Origin: a virus
DNA: 28,522 nucleotides
IMG/VR virus record: IMGVR_UViG_3300032223_000997
Location: 1-28,522 of that record
Reading direction: 5' to 3' (one strand)
In this document: positions 21,818 to 28,522 of the stretch, one piece after another
Layout of the letters: every line of letters begins with the position of its first letter
How positions within the stretch are numbered: the stretch's first letter is position 1
Notes under the pieces: model-generated
What the model was told of the DNA's origin: nothing
The model's database searches: none
Seen by the model: only the letters and a program-made list of their open reading frames with translations
Position numbers and translations under genes: made by a program

Positions 21818-23050
21818 ATGCCTAATACTTTAAGAAGACCAATGTTTAGAGGCGGTCCTGTAAATAGTGAAGGTACAGGTATTACTTCAGGATTAGATCA
21901 AGGTTATGAATCTGGTGGAAGAGTTGGATTGAGAGATGGAGAAGGTATATTTGATTCTATAACTAATATTTTTAGTCCAGAAATTGTAAATGATGAAGAA
22001 GCAAAAAGACGTATTGCTGAAAAAACTCTTTATCCACCGGTTAAAAGAGATCCATCAGAATTATTATATTTAACTGGTTTAGGAAGATTAGGTGGAATTG
22101 GACAAGGTGCTTTAAAAACTGCTGGTAAATATCCTCAAGTATTAGATCAATATAAAAGATATGTAAGTGGCATTACAGATCCATTTGTAGGAGGAGAAAG
22201 CATGATTGTAAATGCTCCTGCAAATATTACAAGACCAGGTATGTTTACAAATGCAGCTATAAAAGAAGCTGTTGCTCCTTATATTAGTGGTGCAAAAGGA
22301 CTTGCGTCATCGGGTGCGGGAAAAGTATTGGATTTAGCTAAAGAATACGGTCTTGCTTTGACAGGAGCAGGGGGACTTGGATATGGTATTTATAAAGGTT
22401 TAGGTGGTGGTCAAGGTGGAGATAATAAAAATGCATCAAAAACAACATTTAATGAAGCTGAAGAACAAAAAAAATATTATGAACAATTATTAGCTGTTCA
22501 AAAAGAAAAACATGATGCAGAAATAGCTAGATTAACAGGAGCAGGAACTAAAGCTTCAGGGGAATCTGATGTTTCTCAATGGGCTAAAGAAGCTAGAGAT
22601 CTTTTAGGTTATGATGAAGCTAAAAAACAATCCATTTATGATGCCTTATTAGCTGCTTCACCTGGATTCTTTAAAGGAAGAAATTTAAAAGAAGCTGCTC
22701 CAAATGTACTTGAATCTATAAATAAATCAGGGGCTTTTGAAAAACCAACTAATATTAAACAAGCTGCAGCTCAATTAGCTATACAAAGAAAAATGATGCA
22801 AGAAAAAGCAATTGCTGAAGAAAAAACAAGATATGGATTATTAGAAGCAAAAGAAGGATTTAAATCTAAAAATCCTGTAGAAAGATTAAAAGCATTAGGG
22901 GGTGACCCAAGTATTAGTTGGGGTGGTCCATTACCTAGTAAAAAAGAATTAATTAAACCAGGTTTATTTTATCAAGATTCTGAAGGAAGATTAATTAAAG
23001 CAGTAAAAGATGAACAAACTAAATTAATTAATTTAATTCCATATGAATAA
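21818..23050 (+). CDS. Internal virion protein 3
   Basis: A 410-residue protein with an N-terminus that I recognise from marine phages: RRPMFRGGPVNSEGTGITSG followed by 'YESGGRVGLRDG'. A hydrophobic stretch near 172-200 (EYGLALTGAGGLGYGIYKGL) could insert into membrane. Next comes a likely coiled coil (FNEAEEQKKYYEQLLAVQKE), then helical parts with 'KQAAAQLAIQRKMMQEKAIA'. The C-terminus is 'GLFYQDSEGRLIKAVKDEQT' with strands. The gene is set between the Gln-rich pilot protein and the large internal protein with a two-base gap to the latter, so it is likely ejected with them. No enzyme motif is seen. Confidence 0.65.
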   Translation: MPNTLRRPMFRGGPVNSEGTGITSGLDQGYESGGRVGLRDGEGIFDSITNIFSPEIVNDEEAKRRIAEKTLYPPVKRDPSELLYLTGLGRLGGIGQGALKTAGKYPQVLDQYKRYVSGITDPFVGGESMIVNAPANITRPGMFTNAAIKEAVAPYISGAKGLASSGAGKVLDLAKEYGLALTGAGGLGYGIYKGLGGGQGGDNKNASKTTFNEAEEQKKYYEQLLAVQKEKHDAEIARLTGAGTKASGESDVSQWAKEARDLLGYDEAKKQSIYDALLAASPGFFKGRNLKEAAPNVLESINKSGAFEKPTNIKQAAAQLAIQRKMMQEKAIAEEKTRYGLLEAKEGFKSKNPVERLKALGGDPSISWGGPLPSKKELIKPGLFYQDSEGRLIKAVKDEQTKLINLIPYE

Positions 23051-23052
23051 AA

Positions 23053-26000
23053 ATGGCAACTTACGAAGAACTACAAAAGCAATTAGAAGAAGCTCAATCA
23101 GCTAAACTATTAGAGCAGGAAAAAAATAGTAATGTAAGTCAATTAGAATCTATTGTTGCAGGTATAGGTTCAGGTTTAATTCAAATACCAAAAGGTGCGG
23201 TTTCATTAGCAGCTACATTATATGATTTAGGAGCTGGTACAAATACAGCTGTTAAATTTGAAAAAATGTTTGATGATGCTACTACTTGGGATGAAAAAGC
23301 AGAAGCAACAGCATTAGGTAAATTAACCCAAACTTTAGTTAACTTAGGTATACCTGGAAGTTATGGTTTTAAGCTTGCTTCAAATTTAACTAAAGAAGCA
23401 ATCCTTGCAAAAAAAGCAGGTAATTACTTTAAAATAACTAATCCAGCATTACTTAATACAGCAGAAAAAGCAGCAGAACTTAATACAAAAGGTAAATTAG
23501 CTACATTTGCTGCTGGTGCTATAGGTGCAGGAGTATCAGATGCTGCATTTGTTGGTGATGTTGAAAAAATGGGAACCATTGGAGATTTATTAGGTGGTCC
23601 AACAGAACTTAATAGAGGAGAAAATGAAACAGATTATGATCCAGCTAGAGAATTAATAAATAGACTTAAATTTGGAACTGAAAGTGCTTTAATGTCTGGA
23701 GTTATAAGTGGAGTAGGTTCTAGTATTAAACAAATAGCTCAACGTGGACAAGATTTAAGAAAAAGTAATGGTAAAATAGATAATTTATTATTTAATATAT
23801 ATAAAAATCTTAATCCTACTGGAGGTAAAACAAAAGAATTTTTTGATCTTGAAAGACAACAAATTGGAAAAAGAGCTGCTGATGTTAATTTAGCTCAAGA
23901 AATATCAAGAACTTTAGATCAAGATATAGATAAAATATTTCCGCCAATTAAAACAGTATTTGATAAACAATTAGCTAATCAAAGAAGCCAGACATTAGAA
24001 AAAATAAATCAATTATTAAAATCAGGAAAACCTGAAATAGATGAAACCGGAAAAGTAGTTTTTGGATCATTAGACCAAAATCTTAAAAATGAAGTTACTG
24101 ATATTTTAAGAAAAGCAGGCGCTAATAATGAAACTATTGATAACATTACAAATGGTTTAAATTTAATTAGAGCTGGATGGGGAGATATGTTTAGTTCTAT
24201 TGGGGGAAAAATTGATCCTAAAAATATAAATTTATATAAAGAATTATTTGGTGAAAAATTTAAAGATTATTTAGGAGCAACTTATGATGTTTTTCAAAAT
24301 AAATCTATAATACCTTTGCTTAATTGGAAACCAGCAGAAGAAGCAGTTAATAAAACAAAAAATATGTTTAAACAAGTTGCTTCACAAAATGGTAGAACAC
24401 TTACAGACGAAGAAGCAAATTTTTATGTAGATAGATTAGTAAAATCAGCAAGACTTCCAAAAGGATTTAAATTAGATAAACCTTCAGATCCTATATTTCA
24501 ATTACCTGATTTTTTTGCTGGAAAAACAGTTTTAGATGATGCTATCTCAAGTAAAGGTTATACTTCTTTAAGTTCTTTACCAAAAGAAAATAAAGAAGTT
24601 ATACAACAATTATTAGGGAAATCTGAAAATCCAATACAAACTATATTATCAGGAACAGCAAGACTATCTTTAATAACAAGAAGAAATCAATTTTTTCAAG
24701 ACTTACTTGAAAAATCAAATGAATTAAAACAAGTGGGTAAAGGAATGTTTTATGATACTGAAGAAGAAGCTTTAAAAAATTTAGGTCCTAATTTTAAAAA
24801 AATTAATATTGATCCAAATAAAACATTAGAAGCTGGAGTTACAAATCCTTTAAATGGTAAATATGCAATTAATGAAATAGCCGATGCTTTGGAACAAACG
24901 GCTGCACAAACAAGAAGTGATAGTATGATTGGAAAAATATATGAAAATTTAATTTTATATCCAAAAGCTACTTCTCAAATAGCTAAAACAATATTATCTC
25001 CAGTTACTCATGTTAGAAATTTTGTAAGTTCAGGTGCTTTTGCAACAGCTAATGGAATAATACCTGATATAGAAGCAATGCGTAAAGCTTATAAATCATT
25101 ACAAACTGGATTACCTGGAACAAGACAAAATAATGATTTTTATAGAGAACTTTTAGAATTAGGGGTTGTTAATAGTAATACAAAATTAGGGGATTTAAGT
25201 AGGTTATTAAAAGATGTTGGTTTTGGAGATACTGTTAGTTCAGATAAAGTTTTACAAATGATGATGAAACCTTTTTCTAAATTAAAAAAAGTAGGAGAAG
25301 ATTTATATACAGCTGAAGATGATTTTTGGAAAATTACATCATATTTAAGTGAAAAAAGTAGATTAGAAAAAGCTTATTTAAAAGCGGGTATAACTAAATC
25401 AGCTAATGAGTTAAAACAAGAAGCTGCTGATATAGTTAAAAATAATATTCCTAATTATGATTATGTTGGAGATTTTATAAAAGGATTACGTAAATTACCT
25501 ATTGGTAATTTTATGGCTTTTCCAGCTGAAATATTAAGAACATCAACAAACATAGTTAAAAGATCTTTAGATGAAATATTTACAACAGTTAAAAATGATA
25601 AAGGAGAACTTGTTGCTCCACTAAGGGGTATTGGTATGCAAAGATTATTAGGAATGACTACAACAGCAGCAGTTGTACCTTATGCAACTGGAGAAGCTTT
25701 TAAAGCTTTATATAATGTTGCAGATGAAGAATTAGAAGCAATGAGAAGATATGTTCCAAAATGGTCTAAAAATTCAGTATTACTTCCTATTAGAGATAAA
25801 GAAACAAATCAATTAAAGTACATAGATTTTAGTCATGCAAATGCTTACGATACTATTTATAGACCTTTTTTAACTGTTATTAATGCAATTAATGAGGGTA
25901 AAAATGATAAAAATGGTATAATGGATGATTTTGTTAAAGGAACAATTGAAGCTACAAAAGAACTAGGTTCACCTTTTATAGATGAAGCTATTTGGACATC

Positions 26001-26940
26001 AGCCCTTGCAGATTTATATTATAGAAATGGTGTAACTAAAGAAGGAACTAAAATATGGAATCCAGAAGATACTGCTGGTAATAAAATAAAAGCAGGTATT
26101 GGACATTTAGTAGAATCTCAAGCTCCATTTTCTTATGAACAATTAAAACGATTAGATTTAGCTATTGAACCAGTAGATATAATTCAAAAGGGTAAATATG
26201 ATAAATATGGAAGATCTTATGAACTTGGAGATGAATTAGCTGGTCTTACAGGATTTAGACCTGTTAAGTTGGACGTGGAGCGTGGATTAGATTTTAAAAT
26301 TGCTGAATTTCAAAAAGGAGTTAGGGAATCAAGACAATTATTTACAAGTCAAACTTTAAAAGGTGGACCTGTAACACCCGAAGAAGTAGTTGATGCTTAT
26401 ATTAATGCTAATAGAGCTTTATTCCAAGTTAAAAGAAATTTAAATCAAGATGTAAAGGCAGCTCAAGTATTAGGAACTTCAAGTGATATTATTAATAAAG
26501 CTGGAGAAAGGGTATCTAAAAAAGAATTTAATGCTATTAATTCTGATGTATTCACGCCTTTAAATATATCAAAAGATATTTATAAAGTTTTTCAAGAAAA
26601 TGCTGATAAATTAGGTCAACCTAATCCTCTAGAACAAGCTTATTCTGTAATTTCTGATATTCAAAATACTTTAATGAGAACACCTTTATCAAAACCTGAA
26701 ATACCTGAAATAAAAAATCCATTTAAAAATTTACCTAAACCTAATTTAAATCAAATACAAGGTTTACCTGCATTACCAGATTCTACAAAAATACAAGGAT
26801 ATGGCCAAACTACTCTTAATTCAGCAGTTACAGGTAAACAAATTGATCCAACAACAGGATTGACTAGAACTGAAACTGCATTATTATCGCCGACCGAACA
26901 AATTATTAGACAAGAACAAAGACAAAAAGGAACGGTATGA
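23053..26940 (+). CDS. Large internal virion (ejection) protein, 1295 residues
   Basis: This is the longest gene of the window. It starts with a short helix (TYEELQKQLEEAQSAKLLEQ), then a hydrophobic part (VAGIGSGLIQIPKGAVSLAA) that could be membrane-active. The middle has 'ILSGTARLSLITRRNQFFQD' (about 534-553) and 'TILSPVTHVRNFVSSGAFA' (about 646-664), a pattern I recall from large late proteins of marine podoviruses, perhaps tied to phage polyvalent proteins. Many parts are helical. A late domain has 'GMQRLLGMTTTAAVVPYATG' near 862. It resembles T7 gp16 only in size and position. No lytic transglycosylase motif was seen. The tail is Pro-rich. Confidence 0.68.
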   Translation: MATYEELQKQLEEAQSAKLLEQEKNSNVSQLESIVAGIGSGLIQIPKGAVSLAATLYDLGAGTNTAVKFEKMFDDATTWDEKAEATALGKLTQTLVNLGIPGSYGFKLASNLTKEAILAKKAGNYFKITNPALLNTAEKAAELNTKGKLATFAAGAIGAGVSDAAFVGDVEKMGTIGDLLGGPTELNRGENETDYDPARELINRLKFGTESALMSGVISGVGSSIKQIAQRGQDLRKSNGKIDNLLFNIYKNLNPTGGKTKEFFDLERQQIGKRAADVNLAQEISRTLDQDIDKIFPPIKTVFDKQLANQRSQTLEKINQLLKSGKPEIDETGKVVFGSLDQNLKNEVTDILRKAGANNETIDNITNGLNLIRAGWGDMFSSIGGKIDPKNINLYKELFGEKFKDYLGATYDVFQNKSIIPLLNWKPAEEAVNKTKNMFKQVASQNGRTLTDEEANFYVDRLVKSARLPKGFKLDKPSDPIFQLPDFFAGKTVLDDAISSKGYTSLSSLPKENKEVIQQLLGKSENPIQTILSGTARLSLITRRNQFFQDLLEKSNELKQVGKGMFYDTEEEALKNLGPNFKKINIDPNKTLEAGVTNPLNGKYAINEIADALEQTAAQTRSDSMIGKIYENLILYPKATSQIAKTILSPVTHVRNFVSSGAFATANGIIPDIEAMRKAYKSLQTGLPGTRQNNDFYRELLELGVVNSNTKLGDLSRLLKDVGFGDTVSSDKVLQMMMKPFSKLKKVGEDLYTAEDDFWKITSYLSEKSRLEKAYLKAGITKSANELKQEAADIVKNNIPNYDYVGDFIKGLRKLPIGNFMAFPAEILRTSTNIVKRSLDEIFTTVKNDKGELVAPLRGIGMQRLLGMTTTAAVVPYATGEAFKALYNVADEELEAMRRYVPKWSKNSVLLPIRDKETNQLKYIDFSHANAYDTIYRPFLTVINAINEGKNDKNGIMDDFVKGTIEATKELGSPFIDEAIWTSALADLYYRNGVTKEGTKIWNPEDTAGNKIKAGIGHLVESQAPFSYEQLKRLDLAIEPVDIIQKGKYDKYGRSYELGDELAGLTGFRPVKLDVERGLDFKIAEFQKGVRESRQLFTSQTLKGGPVTPEEVVDAYINANRALFQVKRNLNQDVKAAQVLGTSSDIINKAGERVSKKEFNAINSDVFTPLNISKDIYKVFQENADKLGQPNPLEQAYSVISDIQNTLMRTPLSKPEIPEIKNPFKNLPKPNLNQIQGLPALPDSTKIQGYGQTTLNSAVTGKQIDPTTGLTRTETALLSPTEQIIRQEQRQKGTV

Positions 26941-27164
26941 AAAGAATTATAAAATCAAGGATTGATGAACATATGGTAGATTTATATAACAGAGTAGATA
27001 ATCTTAAAAAAGATATATCCATAATTAAAAACAATCACCTCAAACATATGAGTTGTGCTATTTACAAAATAGAAAAAAAAGTAGATAAAATACTTTGGTC
27101 TATGATTGGTGGAATGGGAGCATTAATTTTAGCCTTAATAGCAATTGTATTAAAATTAAAATGA
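26937..27164 (+). CDS. Holin-like protein, XhlA type
   Basis: A 75-residue protein. Residues 10-50 form a charged helix (DEHMVDLYNRVDNLKKDISI, KIEKKVDKIL) and the end is a single membrane segment (LWSMIGGMGALILALIAIVL) with a KLK tail. This 'coiled coil then C-terminal membrane helix' matches the XhlA/haemolysin group of holin-associated proteins. It overlaps the lysozyme gene by four bases (ATGA), a typical holin-endolysin pairing, and the upstream gene likewise. It may be the only holin; no second membrane protein is seen near it. Spanin genes are not visible. Confidence 0.75.
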   Translation: MKRIIKSRIDEHMVDLYNRVDNLKKDISIIKNNHLKHMSCAIYKIEKKVDKILWSMIGGMGALILALIAIVLKLK

Positions 27165-27601
27165 GTTTTGAAAAAGTAAAAGAAAGAATTAAAAAACACG
27201 AAGGTTTTAGAAACACTGTCTATTTAGATAGTTTAGGTAAAGCTACAATTGGTTATGGACATTTAATTACAAAAGCCGATAATTTTATACAAGGAAAAGA
27301 ATACAGTAAAGAAGAATTAGAAAATTTATTTGAAAAAGATTTTGATATTGCATGTGATCAAGCCATGACATTGGTTGGAGACTTTAATATTTGTGAAGAT
27401 GCTTTAGGAGTTGTTATAGAGATGGTATTTCAATTAGGCGTTGGAGGTGTAAGTAAATTTAAAAATATGTTAGAAGCTTTAAAAGAATCAGATTATGCTT
27501 ATGCTGCAGTTCATATGTTGGCTTCAAACTGGCATAAACAGACTCCTAAACGATGTGAAGAACTGGCAGAAGTTTTAAGAACTTGTGCCGATATTAATTA
27601 A
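27161..27601 (+). CDS. Endolysin, T4-type lysozyme (GH24)
   Basis: A 146-residue muramidase that cleaves peptidoglycan. I use the ATG at 27161, in an ATGA overlap with the holin; the frame is open further upstream to 27095, but those residues would only be holin sequence read in another frame. The active site is complete: Glu14 in KKHEGF, Asp23 in VYLDSLG and Thr29 in ATIGYGH. The spacing of 9 and 6 residues equals that of Glu11, Asp20 and Thr26 in T4 lysozyme. Also conserved are 'EMVFQLGVGGVSKFKNMLEA' and the end 'WHKQTPKRCEELAEVLRT'. No signal sequence is present, so the holin must release it. Confidence 0.92.
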   Translation: MSFEKVKERIKKHEGFRNTVYLDSLGKATIGYGHLITKADNFIQGKEYSKEELENLFEKDFDIACDQAMTLVGDFNICEDALGVVIEMVFQLGVGGVSKFKNMLEALKESDYAYAAVHMLASNWHKQTPKRCEELAEVLRTCADIN

Positions 27602-28052
27602 AATATCTTCTTGCAATAGTTTCAAAAAGTTGTATGACGCGTTTATGGATAATAAATTATTAGTGCATAAACATTTAATAGTCCGAGCAGAAGTTTACCG
27701 TCCTCCTATGGACGAGGAGTTTCTTAGGCGTTGGTTAAACAAATTTATAGAAGAAATTGGAATGAAAGTAATGATGGGTCCTTATGTTAAGTATTCTAAT
27801 ATGGTTGGCAATCGTGGTATTACTGGAGCTGCTATTATTGAAACATCTCATATAGTGATGCATATTTGGGATGAAGTACATCCAGCATTAATGCAATTTG
27901 ATGTGTATTCTTGTGGAGAATTTGATCCTCAAACAATATGTAATAAAATAGATAAAGACTTTACAGTTCATAAAATAGAATACAAATTCCTTGATAGAGA
28001 ACATGATTTAAAAGAATTACATGTAATTAACTTCTTGAAATCAGAAAATTAA
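27585..28052 (+). CDS. speD: SpeD-like pyruvoyl-dependent decarboxylase
   Basis: A 155-residue protein from ATG 27585, overlapping the lysozyme by 17 bases. ATG 27645 (135 residues) is an alternative start closer to the usual SpeD beginning (HKHLIVRAEVYRPP). The core 'ETSHIVMHIWDE' (86-97) has the Ser that would become the pyruvoyl group (Ser88) and His93 five residues on, as in S-adenosylmethionine decarboxylase; Cys110 lies in FDVYSCGEFDP. The classical ESH is TSH here, and the gap from Ser to Cys is two residues longer than usual (22 against 20). It may make decarboxylated SAM for spermidine synthesis, or act on another amine acid as some SpeD-like proteins do. It is an auxiliary metabolic gene. 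Confidence 0.82.
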   Translation: MPILIKISSCNSFKKLYDAFMDNKLLVHKHLIVRAEVYRPPMDEEFLRRWLNKFIEEIGMKVMMGPYVKYSNMVGNRGITGAAIIETSHIVMHIWDEVHPALMQFDVYSCGEFDPQTICNKIDKDFTVHKIEYKFLDREHDLKELHVINFLKSEN

Positions 28053-28062
28053 TCACTATATA
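28035..28062 (+). promoter_or_regulatory. Promoter region before hsp20 (sigma-70-like, overlapping AATCACTATA)
   Basis: TTGAAA (28035-28040, five of six) is followed after 16 bases by TATATA (28057-28062). The same place holds the AATCACTATA motif (28051-28060). Either a host or a phage RNA polymerase would start around 28061-28070, right before two hairpins that form the 5' leader of hsp20. Confidence 0.45.
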
Positions 28063-28068
28063 TATTCC

Positions 28069-28114
28069 AGGTTGCATCATGTGGATGGACCTATTAACTT
28101 GCTTAACAAAGGAG
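28069..28114 (+). promoter_or_regulatory. ROSE-like RNA thermometer candidate in the hsp20 leader
   Basis: Two hairpins fill the leader. The first pairs 28069-28078 (A, GGTT, bulged G, CATC) with 28084-28092 (GATG, GACC, T) around ATGTG. The second pairs C28098-G28114, U28099-A28113, U28100-G28112, C28102-G28111 and U28103-A28110, with G28101 bulged, around a six-base loop. In the second, UUGCU faces AGGA of the Shine-Dalgarno AAAGGAG. This is the conserved pairing, bulged G included, of ROSE thermometers that control bacterial hsp20/ibpA genes. Folding energy was not computed. Confidence 0.55.
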
Positions 28115-28120
28115 ATAATA

Positions 28121-28522
28121 ATGACTTTCAATTCATTATTCCCAAATAACGGTTTGATTAAAATGGATGAAATCCATAATCATTTCGTAAAACAAACTGA
28201 AGATATATTTGATAATATATTTGATAGTTGGTCTAAAATACCTTCATTCCCTTTTTACAATTTGGTAAAATACGGAAAAGGTAAATATGGTCTAGAAATA
28301 GGACTTGCTGGATACAATAAAGAAAACGTTCTTGTAGAAATAAAAGACGGTATTTTAACTGTTGAAGGTAAAGTTCAAGATAAAAATGTAGATTATATTC
28401 AAAAAGGATTAGCACTTAGAAAATTCGTTAAACAATTTGAGTTAGCATCTGACGTAATAGTAGATGAAGCTGAAATGGTTGATGGACTTTTAAAAATAAA
28501 ATTAGGTGTTAAAAATCCTGAA
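28121..28522 (+). CDS. Small heat shock protein Hsp20, 3' partial
   Basis: 134 residues are seen before the window ends, so the end of the protein is missing. The ATG at 28121 has the Shine-Dalgarno AAAGGAG six bases upstream. A longer in-frame start at 28079 would add 14 residues read from the leader hairpins and is rejected. The alpha-crystallin domain is clear: YGLEIGLAGYNKENVLVEIK, then GILTVEGKV (strands around 66-95) and 'GLALRKFVKQFELASDVIVD' with 'AEMVDGLLKIKLG', matching the IbpA/Hsp20 'GI..R.F...F.L...V.V..A...(D/N)GLL.I.L'. It is an ATP-independent holdase. Hsp20 is common in cyanophages and T4-like marine phages. It may aid folding of virion proteins in late infection. Confidence 0.93.
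   Translation, partial: MTFNSLFPNNGLIKMDEIHNHFVKQTEDIFDNIFDSWSKIPSFPFYNLVKYGKGKYGLEIGLAGYNKENVLVEIKDGILTVEGKVQDKNVDYIQKGLALRKFVKQFELASDVIVDEAEMVDGLLKIKLGVKNPE

Noticed and set aside
23053-26940. Tape-measure protein of a long-tailed phage
   Set aside because: No tube, sheath, chaperone or baseplate genes are near; neighbours are podovirus-like internal proteins and it lies directly before lysis genes.
27095-27160. Longer lysozyme start at 27095
   Set aside because: The added residues are holin sequence in another frame; ATG 27161 gives the standard lysozyme N-terminus in an ATGA overlap.
15725-27859. ATCACTATA on the - strand at 15725-15733 and 27851-27859 as antisense promoters
   Set aside because: Nine-base matches inside conserved coding sequence, with no - strand genes to serve; treated as background.
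28079-28120. N-terminal extension of Hsp20 from ATG 28079
   Set aside because: It would translate through the leader hairpins, and the only good Shine-Dalgarno is for ATG 28121.
28233-28415. Open frame on the - strand opposite hsp20
   Set aside because: The + strand Hsp20 domain is unambiguous; the antisense frame has no features.

Overview
The window is the late (virion, fibre and lysis) region of an AT-rich tailed phage. All 38 genes I accept lie on the + strand, packed end to end, often with ATGA or TAATG stop/start overlaps. It begins inside the major capsid gene and ends inside an Hsp20 gene. No tube, sheath or tape-measure gene is visible. Instead there are two adaptor-like proteins, a P22 gp10/T7 gp12-like nozzle protein and about 7.5 kb of internal (ejection) proteins, so a podovirus is the best reading. 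The AT-rich codon use, the small conserved proteins and the auxiliary genes (SpeD, Hsp20, 2OG-Fe(II) oxygenases, FkbM) resemble marine phages of SAR11 or picocyanobacteria. The host is an inference, because no host or integration marker is present.

Layout. 1-1375: capsid protein (5' partial), terminator, two small overlapping genes. 1376-1536: the longest non-coding gap, with promoter-like and hairpin elements. 1537-5041: decoration-like protein, connector/adaptor proteins and small structural proteins. 5063-8630: fibre and appendage proteins, including a 22-residue-repeat protein, a fibre with a common N-terminal anchor, a Gly-rich adhesin and a small 'MAHFAE' protein. 8665-14467: accessory module with a second MAHFAE/Gly-rich pair, a class I methyltransferase, an unknown protein and five different 2OG-Fe(II) oxygenase-like proteins. 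14495-17067: nozzle protein and three small proteins. 17067-19331: FkbM methyltransferase and two glycosyltransferases. 19402-26940: four internal virion proteins, the last 1295 residues long. 26937-27601: XhlA-like holin and T4-type lysozyme. 27585-28522: SpeD-like pyruvoyl decarboxylase and Hsp20.

How the genes may work together. The structural genes build the capsid, connector, nozzle, fibres and ejected core, and the holin/lysozyme pair lyses the cell. The unusual part is eight or more modifying enzymes placed among fibre genes: oxygenases that could hydroxylate, glycosyltransferases that could attach sugars, and methyltransferases that could cap them. My main hypothesis is a virion-protein or host-surface modification pathway. 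The strongest small-scale find is a ROSE-like RNA-thermometer hairpin over the Shine-Dalgarno of the phage hsp20 gene. Others are a recurring AATCACTATA motif that resembles the core of T7/SP6-type promoters, and hairpins that cover ribosome binding sites or start codons at module borders.
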